Assembly (NCBI GenBank): GCA_045863035.1
Contig: BTUV01000059.1
Location: forward strand, 1 to 18,620
Direction: 5' to 3'
DNA length: 18,620 bases
DNA from: H2-BAC3 sp045863035
Lineage (GTDB): Bacteria; Bacteroidota; Ignavibacteria; Ignavibacteriales; Ignavibacteriaceae
Below the pieces are notes generated by a model. It searched no databases and was not told the origin of the DNA. It saw nothing but the letters and a program-made list of their open reading frames with translations. The position numbers and the translations under genes are program-made. Positions 8,501 to 13,985 of the stretch are shown one piece after another. Position 1 is the first letter of the stretch, and each line of letters begins with the position of its first letter.

Positions 8501-10159
8501 GTGTTTGCGGTTAATGCTGCTGCTATGGCAACTATTAATGATTTACAGATTCACGTTCCGAACGGATCGGTGGTTCTGGTTAACGTAACCGGTGGCAGCA
8601 CCAGTTGGTCAGGCGGTTTTGAACTCTTCGGCACCGCAAGAAATAATGTGCTCTTTAACTTTTATAATGTGCCACAGCTTACTATTCAGGGCATTGATGT
8701 TACCGCGTCAATCCTCGCTCCTTCTACAAGTGTAAACTTTGTAACAGGTCTTCAGAATGGTCAGATGATTTGCTATAACATGACCGGACAGGGACAGTTC
8801 AATAATGCTCCGTTCCAGGGTGTTGTTCCTCTTAATGAACAACTGATAAACATTGCGTCATTGGTAAGTTCGTTCCCTGCTGACCCGAATGCCGCAAATA
8901 ACAGTTCATCGGTTCAGTTTACCGTTACAGGTCTTCAGCAGACCGGCGGAACTCCGGGCGGCGGTCAGTGGCAGCTTGTTTCAAGCATTGCAGTTCAGCA
9001 GACAGTGCTTACTCTTGCTAACACACAGTCCGGCGCGATACTTGCCGGAACTGAAGGCGGAAATATATATATGTCAACTGACAATGGCGGAAGCTGGAAC
9101 ATTGTTAATCCGGGTATGTCGGTTGGATATATATGGTCGCTCAAGGTTAACTCATCAGGCGCGATATTCGCCGCGACTAATGACGGTATCTACCGCTCAA
9201 CCAATAACGGCTCAACCTGGGCTCTTACTGAGCTTGGTGGAAAAGACGTTCGCGCGCTTGATATACTGGCAAACGGTGATATGCTTGCCGGAACCTGGGG
9301 CTTCGGTGTCTATAAGTCAACTGACAACGGCTCAACGTGGAACACTACCAATGACGGTCTGACTGCATCTGCAGTGCATGCACTTACTCACACTGCAACT
9401 GCGGTATTTGCCGGAACCTTCCAGGGCGGTATCTTCAGAAGCATGGATAACGGCGCAAGCTGGTCACCGGTAGTAATTGAATATGAGCATATCTGGTCAA
9501 TGGGTGTAACCTCAACCGGTGTGCTCTTTGCCGGAACCTACGGACGCGGTCTTTTCTACTCTGTGAATAACGGAACCACCTGGCTGCCTGCAGTCGGGAT
9601 GCCAAGCTCATTCATCTATGCAATCAGCGTGGATGTGGATGACAATGTTTACGTAAGCACATGGGCAGGCGGAGTCTATGCAGCACAAGGCAGCTCATTT
9701 AATGATGCCCCCGGTCTGGCAAATGGTGTTCTTACTTCATTTGACTGGACTCCGATTGGAATGCAGGGTTACGGTGTAAGCTCGCTGCTTGCAAACCTGC
9801 AGACCGGTGCACTCTATCTCGGAACCAGAGAAGGCCAGTTCTACCTGAACGACAGCCCGCTCGCGGTTAAGGAATCAGGCGCTGAATATATACCGGCTGA
9901 TTTTGCTCTTGAGCAGAATTATCCGAATCCGTTTAACCCTGAAACCAGAATCAGATTTGCTCTGCCAACCAGGCAGAATGTAACCCTGACCGTATATAAT
10001 ATACTTGGTCAGAGAGTACGTACCCTTCTTGCGCAGGAACTTGAAGCCGGAGTTTACAGTGTAAACTTCCCGGCACAGGAACTGGCAAGCGGTGTGTATA
10101 TCTACAGACTGCAGACTGATAAGATAACCCTGACGAAGAAAATGGTTCTTCAGAAGTAA
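5591..10159 (+). CDS. Giant modular surface protein: thioester domain, SdrD-like, DUF11 with inserted choice-of-anchor A, Asp-box blades, T9SS tail
   Basis: 1522 residues from the ATG at 5591, chosen because GAGGTG lies upstream and the first residues (MKKLSTLFLLLFSVAVFGS) form a signal peptide; the frame stays open to 5498. Domains in order: (1) a thioester/TQXA-type domain, about 35-190, with C88 in LFCIDL and Q146 in AVQFAVW, the pair expected to form an internal Cys-Gln thioester; (2) an Ig-like segment, about 195-290; (3) an unassigned Gly/Asn-rich segment (QGGWGSPNN), about 340-490; (4) an SdrD-like domain from 496 (SLGDKVWFDTDKDG); (5) an unassigned Cys-containing segment, about 615-725, then a Pro run; (6) DUF11 from 735; (7) choice-of-anchor A, about 831-1083 (FNLFVLNDL, EGKVAVG); (8) the DUF11 end, LINIAS to DPNAANNSS; (9) five Asp-boxes between 1162 and 1331; (10) a T9SS sorting domain from about 1436 (YPNPFNPETR at 1444). 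It is probably a sigma-54-controlled surface adhesin or matrix protein. Ligand unknown. Confidence 0.85.
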   Translation: MKKLSTLFLLLFSVAVFGSTDSSSSNKNQHPASYFAGAGIEGTSSVRVLSKGSGRNSSFTNPYTNNGMTVYAGAFNATLDGNPVLLFCIDLRKTLAFYSVSQPHTYTDDGITTSQITYILNNYYPYVSHPYPGSLSDINREAAAVQFAVWFFSDGVNANTVTDADTKNRALAIIADAQANAGSVIPVTSLFISPVTQNVIAGQPATFTVAAYDAAGLPLAGRTIQLATTSGTLSSVSVVTGANGISPVVSLSQGAGNAATISATANVIIPQGTRYVHTVSPNDYQKLVLATPGAAERTAASEITWYNAQPGVCDLNGYQTFTQGGWGSPNNSGPGTIRQAFFSSVFPSGFSIGGGTNKATFTSATAVRDFLPGGNGTPGQLTGTTVNPQTNDPLISSAGVLAAQVIAATLNVYFSEAGYLGTNATPLGNLVFTGGPFAGMSIYNFLTLANQALSGVSTGFTYSQINDAATSINENFNSGSGHQGNFTCAPTVLPASLGDKVWFDTDKDGIQDPGENGVAGVTVRLFDCSNNQIAVTSTNSSGNYLFSNLTPGSYYVQFELPSGHVYTLKDQGADNNVDSDADPLTGKTVCTDLVSGENDLSWDAGIHLTPAACITSWNGTLGTNSTLCEHNPVSVGVNGSVTITPGNGIGKLRTSWEIIAPADLVTSPVYATTNLTGNLNFVINANWPGVRSSDTEVRVRFSAVVLDCDDHVLGSPVTRDIYWTPAVCPPPPPASADIQVVKTSNISSVVNGENIIFTVTVTNLGSSNATNVVVEDLLPVGMDYVSHTATSGTYSEVSGLWTIASLTNGGSASLTLTAKADLLANGGLINLGPAADFNLFVLNDLNQPSSDTEGKVAVGRNASLAGYSVGDKLPMAPFGAQDVLVVGGNLTYTSGAVYNGNVVYGVSSNLPIYPVSTTGGTVYQGNPIDFAAAGAHLNTLSAQLAFYPPNGSVTLQFGGMFLEGSDPQLNVFAVNAAAMATINDLQIHVPNGSVVLVNVTGGSTSWSGGFELFGTARNNVLFNFYNVPQLTIQGIDVTASILAPSTSVNFVTGLQNGQMICYNMTGQGQFNNAPFQGVVPLNEQLINIASLVSSFPADPNAANNSSSVQFTVTGLQQTGGTPGGGQWQLVSSIAVQQTVLTLANTQSGAILAGTEGGNIYMSTDNGGSWNIVNPGMSVGYIWSLKVNSSGAIFAATNDGIYRSTNNGSTWALTELGGKDVRALDILANGDMLAGTWGFGVYKSTDNGSTWNTTNDGLTASAVHALTHTATAVFAGTFQGGIFRSMDNGASWSPVVIEYEHIWSMGVTSTGVLFAGTYGRGLFYSVNNGTTWLPAVGMPSSFIYAISVDVDDNVYVSTWAGGVYAAQGSSFNDAPGLANGVLTSFDWTPIGMQGYGVSSLLANLQTGALYLGTREGQFYLNDSPLAVKESGAEYIPADFALEQNYPNPFNPETRIRFALPTRQNVTLTVYNILGQRVRTLLAQELEAGVYSVNFPAQELASGVYIYRLQTDKITLTKKMVLQK

Positions 10160-10181
10160 GTTAAAAATAAGTTCCCCTTTT

Positions 10182-10217
10182 AAGGGCTGCTCGAAGAAAT
10201 TCGGGCAGCCCTTTTTT
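10182..10217 (+). terminator. Intrinsic terminator of the large surface protein gene
   Basis: AAGGGCTGCTCGAA pairs with TTCGGGCAGCCCTT across a GAAA tetraloop, giving a 14-bp stem with one G-T wobble, followed by a run of T. It begins 22 bp after the stop codon at 10159. This is the clearest terminator in the window. Confidence 0.92.
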
Positions 10218-10223
10218 AATTAT

Positions 10224-10272
10224 GAAGTACGAAGTATGAAGTACGAAGTATGAAGTACGAAGTATGAAGTAT
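10224..10272. repeat. 7-bp microsatellite, seven units of GAAGTAC/GAAGTAT
   Basis: Seven perfect head-to-tail 7-mers in which GAAGTAC and GAAGTAT alternate, except that the last two are both GAAGTAT, so the effective period is 14. Such a run can change length by slippage. It is intergenic, so no reading frame is affected. The following stretch to 10411 shows nothing recognisable. Confidence 0.9.
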
Positions 10273-10411
10273 ATTATACATTGTTCATTGAATTTGCCCT
10301 CTCTCCTGATTTGCGGAGGACGGGTGATACTCATTTACACAATCTCCTTTACACTACCTTCTGCCAATTAGTATGACGTATTTTATTTCAGAAATGACAA
10401 TTTCGGCTTAG

Positions 10412-10709
10412 ACCAACTACCCAAACAAAACCCAGAAAATACATTTATCTTCGTAGAGACACGCCGCGGCGTGTCTGTACATGTGAAATGAGATTTTTGC
10501 ATTCATAGCAGCGCACGCTAACCAATTACCCAAACAAAACACAGAAAATACATTTATCTTCGTAGAGACACGCCGCGGCGTGTCTGCTCACGTGAAATGA
10601 GATTTTTGCATTCATAGCAGCGCACGCTGACCAATTACCCAAACAAAACCCAGAAAATACATTTATCTTCGTAGAGACACGCCGCGGCGTGTCTGCACAC
10701 GTGAAATGA
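10412..10709. repeat. 109-bp tandem repeat, 2.7 copies, each with a GC-rich palindrome
   Basis: Copies begin at 10412, 10521 and 10630 (ACCAAYTACCCAAACAAAA), an exact 109-bp period with only a few substitutions; the third copy stops after about 80 bases. Each contains the 20-bp palindrome AGACACGCCGCGGCGTGTCT inside imperfect 28-bp palindromes at 10453-10480, 10562-10589 and 10671-10698 that start with GTAGAGAC. The array ends 23 bp from the stop of the minus-strand membrane protein gene and lies between two convergent genes. Confidence 0.92.
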
Positions 10710-10732
10710 AAGAATTATCCTGCTATAATTTG

Positions 10733-11350
10733 TTAGGTGGGGAGTTTTGATTCCGGTTGATGTAGCCGGAAAGTAATTGCAGCAAGCCGGACAGCAAAAA
10801 CAAATGCCGAGCCAATTACACCGGCAAGGACTCCATCCACACCAAGCGCTTTGAGTATAAGGTATATTGCAGCACCTGAGATGGCTGCTGTTGCGTATAT
10901 ATCCTTCTTGAGTATCATCGGAATTTCATTACAAAGAATATCACGGGTAAGTCCTCCGGCGGTTCCGGTAATCGCCGCCATAACAACAACTATCAAAGGA
11001 GAAAGATTCTGTGCTTCCGCGATCTGAGCGCCGCTTATGGCAAAAAGTCCGAGACCAAACGCATCAGCAATAAGCAGCACACGCAACGGAGGATGATGAA
11101 ATCTTGTATAAATGATTGTGGCAATAGCAGCTGTGATAATAACTATCAATAGTACCGGGTCTTCAAACCAGAATATCGGGTGGCGGTCAAGGAGAAGGTC
11201 ACGCAGGGTTCCTCCGCCGATTGCAGTCACTATTGAAATGACAACCACGCCATAGAGATCCAGCTTTTTTTCCGATGCTGTTAACGCACCGCTTATAGCA
11301 AAAACTGCCACACCAAAAAGGTCAAGATAATAGAGCAGAGGCAGATTCAT
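10733..11350 (-). CDS. Trimeric intracellular cation (TRIC) channel family / YicG-type membrane protein
   Basis: 205 residues, an integral inner-membrane protein with about seven hydrophobic segments and two related halves. The first half has GGGTLRDLLLDRHPIFW (GGGTLRD at 45-51), the second GGLTRDILCNEIPMIL (GGLTRD at 132-137). This duplicated Gly-rich GG-T-RD motif is the hallmark of the UPF0126/YicG family, whose members are prokaryotic relatives of TRIC channels. Length (about 205) is normal. The carried ion is not known from sequence. The start is the first in-frame ATG giving MNLPLLYYLDLFGVAVF; upstream GGAG is rather far from it (about 14 bases). The gene converges on the repeat field. 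Confidence 0.88.
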   Translation of the reverse strand: MNLPLLYYLDLFGVAVFAISGALTASEKKLDLYGVVVISIVTAIGGGTLRDLLLDRHPIFWFEDPVLLIVIITAAIATIIYTRFHHPPLRVLLIADAFGLGLFAISGAQIAEAQNLSPLIVVVMAAITGTAGGLTRDILCNEIPMILKKDIYATAAISGAAIYLILKALGVDGVLAGVIGSAFVFAVRLAAITFRLHQPESKLPT

Positions 11351-11684
11351 CTTATACCGATCTTCTCCTGCCTGTTCGGTTCAAGCGCGGATAGTGGAAA
11401 AGTTACTCCGGACGAAATCTGCTTTTCAGTACCGAAACACCATTTTCGGCAAGGGAACAGAACACAAGGAAAAGACTTCATATCCTTAAATGAAATTATC
11501 AAATGCACGGGTCAAAGATAGGGAAAAACAGTCCTTTTTCAAGAGAGTAATAGGATCTACGCATATTCTACATCCGATGTGATTAGCAGAAATCCGGCTG
11601 CCGGCATCATTATCGTTTGGCAGTTTTATCTTTCCTTCATTTGCTGTATTTTTGACTTTCAGAGAATCAATAAAATATTCAAAT
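11351..11684. other. Intergenic region between divergent genes, no clear element
   Basis: About 330 bases between the starts of the TRIC-like gene and the deiminase gene. It must hold both promoters. TATTTTTG at 11647-11654 fits the Bacteroidota -7 pattern TAnnTTTG, but no TTG was found at a normal distance upstream, so the match is weak. No RNA gene or repeat is recognised. Confidence 0.3.
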
Positions 11685-13673
11685 ATGAGATTTTTTCAGA
11701 CGTTTTTGATTTTTTCGATTTTTTTCACTTCTGTTTTAGCTCAGGAGCTTCCTAAGGGACTGACAAGAGCAGAGCAGGAACTGATGCAGGACTACCTGCC
11801 GCCGGTCTCACTCTTCGGATTCACCCAGCCGCCTTCGGTGCCGGTGCGGACGATGGCTGAGTGGGAAGAATTGCAGGGGATTATTATTACGTGGACTTCG
11901 CAGACCACCATACTGCGCCAGATAGTTGACTATGCGCAGGATGAAGGGAAAGTATATATCGTATGTACTGATTCAAATACTGTTAAAAGTAGTCTGACGA
12001 GCAACGGTGTTCCCCTCACCAATGTTGAATTTCTCATTGCTTCATTCAATTCTATCTGGGTGCGTGACTATGGTCCCTGGGCGGTTTATTCAGACGATGC
12101 CGATAGTTTATATCTGGTGGACTGGATATATAACCGGCCCCGCCCGCTTGATGACCGTGTTCCTGAAGCATTTGCAGCCAGATATAACATTCCGCTGTAT
12201 CAGACCACTGTTACCCCCTATGATTTTGTTGCCACCGGTGGTAATTTTATGACTGACGGTCACGGCACGGGATTTTCCTCGCGGCTCATAGTCACGGAAA
12301 ATCCGAATAAAACAGAAGCACAGATTGATACCATTGTAAAACGTTTCATGGGAATAAACCGGTATATAAAGATGGCGGTGCTGCCTTATGACGGGATTCA
12401 CCATATTGATATGCACATGAAACTGCTCGATGATGAAACACTTATGGTCGGGCAGTATCCGCAGGGAGTATCAGACGGTCCGCAGATAGAAGCAAATCTG
12501 CAATACGTACTGAATAATTTTAAGACAGTCTTTGGGCGCGACTTCAAAGTAGTGCGCATTCCCATGCCTCCGGATGGTACAGGAAGATATCCCAGCAGCG
12601 GTGGTCAGTACAGAACCTATACAAATTCAGTTATCGTGAATAAAACCGTGATTGTACCGACCTATGAGCTGCAATATGACACAACCGCGCTCCGTATATA
12701 CCGCGAGGCAATGCCCGGCTACAGGGTTGTGGGTATTAACTGCAACTCAATCATAGGGCAGTCGGGTGCAATTCACTGCATCACCAAAGAAATAGGGGTT
12801 GATGAACCGGTATATATAAAGCTCTATCCTCTGACACAAACAAGCGGGATTGGTTTTGAAGCAAAAGCAGTGTTTAAGAGCAGATCTGGTATTTCAAATG
12901 CTTCATTGTATTACAGCAGTTCGCAGGCGGGGCCCTATATTCCGGCTTCATTCAGCGGAATGGTACAGGATACCTTTTATACTACTTTCAGCGTTCAGCC
13001 CGGAACTGATACCGTTTATTATTATGTTGAAGCAGCTTCTGTTTCCGGCCGCACCGTAAAAAAACCTCTTGTTGCACCGGAAGGAGTGATGAAGCATGCG
13101 GTTGACCCTCTGCTGCCTGTTGAACTCGTGAGCTTTACCGCAAAGGTTGAAAACAGTGAAGTTACTTTGATCTGGAGCACCGCAACGGAACTGAATAACC
13201 GTGGTTTTGAAGTTGAAAGAAAAAGCTCCGGCACTGACTGGCACTTGATTGGATATATACCGGGCGCGGGGAACACAAATGACAGACATGAATATTCATT
13301 CAGGGATAATCCAAATATTACAGGTCTGCTGCAATACCGTCTTAAACAAATTGATATGAACGGGACTGCTTCATATTCAAACACCGCAGAGGTTAATATT
13401 GTTAAAGAATTGCACTTTGCGCTTGAACAGAATTACCCCAATCCTTTTAATCCGGCAACAAGACTTCAGTACTCAGTTTCTGAAAACACAACTGTTCTGC
13501 TTCGTGTTTTTAATATATACGGAGAACTTGTAACAACGCTTGCGGATAAGCATCAGGAGGCAGGTGAATATTTTGTTGATTTTATTCCTGTAAATCTTGC
13601 GGCAGGAGTTTATTATTATGTGCTTGAAGCGGGAAGTTTTAAGCAGGCAAGAAAAATGATATATCTAAAATAA
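11685..13673 (+). CDS. Secreted agmatine deiminase / peptidylarginine deiminase-like enzyme with T9SS sorting domain
   Basis: 662 residues from the ATG at 11685, which begins a signal peptide (MRFFQTFLIFSIFFTSVLAQ); the frame extends to a TTG at 11652, which would place a charged stretch before it. The catalytic domain (about 45-390) belongs to the guanidino-modifying deiminase family (PF04371), with WVRDYGPW (D128), HHIDMHMK (H240, D242) and GQSGAIHCIT with nucleophile C365. Order and spacing match the catalytic Asp, His-x-Asp and Cys of Porphyromonas gingivalis PPAD. Next come an Ig-like region (about 390-470), a domain beginning LPVELVSFTAKV (477) common in Bacteroidota surface proteins, and a T9SS tail from about 578 (EQNYPNPFNPATR). 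It would deiminate agmatine or protein/peptide arginine outside the cell. Export favours arginine in peptides or proteins, but sequence alone does not decide this. Confidence 0.87.
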   Translation: MRFFQTFLIFSIFFTSVLAQELPKGLTRAEQELMQDYLPPVSLFGFTQPPSVPVRTMAEWEELQGIIITWTSQTTILRQIVDYAQDEGKVYIVCTDSNTVKSSLTSNGVPLTNVEFLIASFNSIWVRDYGPWAVYSDDADSLYLVDWIYNRPRPLDDRVPEAFAARYNIPLYQTTVTPYDFVATGGNFMTDGHGTGFSSRLIVTENPNKTEAQIDTIVKRFMGINRYIKMAVLPYDGIHHIDMHMKLLDDETLMVGQYPQGVSDGPQIEANLQYVLNNFKTVFGRDFKVVRIPMPPDGTGRYPSSGGQYRTYTNSVIVNKTVIVPTYELQYDTTALRIYREAMPGYRVVGINCNSIIGQSGAIHCITKEIGVDEPVYIKLYPLTQTSGIGFEAKAVFKSRSGISNASLYYSSSQAGPYIPASFSGMVQDTFYTTFSVQPGTDTVYYYVEAASVSGRTVKKPLVAPEGVMKHAVDPLLPVELVSFTAKVENSEVTLIWSTATELNNRGFEVERKSSGTDWHLIGYIPGAGNTNDRHEYSFRDNPNITGLLQYRLKQIDMNGTASYSNTAEVNIVKELHFALEQNYPNPFNPATRLQYSVSENTTVLLRVFNIYGELVTTLADKHQEAGEYFVDFIPVNLAAGVYYYVLEAGSFKQARKMIYLK

Positions 13674-13708
13674 TTTCAGAAACAATGCTGAGGTACTGTA
13701 TCGGTAAT

Positions 13709-13722
13709 TGCATCGTCTCTAC
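13709..13722. repeat. Half-copy of the GTAGAGAC palindrome family
   Basis: TGCATCGTCTCTAC is identical to the right half of the 28-bp palindrome at 4538-4565 and lies in the spacer after the deiminase gene. Confidence 0.75.
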
Positions 13723-13736
13723 GAAAAAAATTGAAA

Positions 13737-13808
13737 CAATCCCGGAGGGATTGCAGGTTGGTAGAAATATAAATGATGTATAACACCTGTCCGACCCCGC
13801 CGGGGTCG
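13737..13808. repeat. Two short palindromes (CAATCCC-GGA-GGGATTG and CGACCCC-GCC-GGGGTCG)
   Basis: Perfect 7-bp stems with 3-base centres at 13737-13753 and 13792-13808. No T-run follows, so they are not standard terminators. They look like REP-like intergenic repeats; I recall similar AATCCC/GGGATT and GACCCC/GGGGTC elements from Bacteroidota genomes, but could not check. The whole 13674-13985 spacer is a repeat field with no convincing gene. Confidence 0.6.
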
Positions 13809-13842
13809 TATGTTTCCGGTGACACTAACCAATTAACGCGCT

Positions 13843-13905
13843 GAGACGATGCAATCGCAAAACCCTTTCGTATATGATGTTTTATCATGGCGATTGCATC
13901 GTTTC
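13843..13905. repeat. 16-bp inverted repeat related to the GTAGAGAC family
   Basis: GAGACGATGCAATCGC (13843-13858) pairs with GCGATTGCATCGTTTC (13890-13905), with one G-T type mismatch. A small hairpin, ATGAT-gttttt-like loop-ATCAT, lies inside at 13874-13888. The outer arm continues as TCTAC, as in the palindromes at 4538 and 10453, so this appears to be a family member whose core has been opened by about 30 bases. Confidence 0.65.
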
Positions 13906-13985
13906 TACGGTGAAATTGAAAATCGTCTCGTAAAAAAACGGATAACTTGTTGTCCGGAAATTTGACAATTTTAATTGATAAAAAA

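Noticed and set aside
10412..10709. Regular repeats considered as a CRISPR array; the 17-bp array was considered too.
   Set aside because: The repeats are tandem with no unique spacers, and no cas genes are present.
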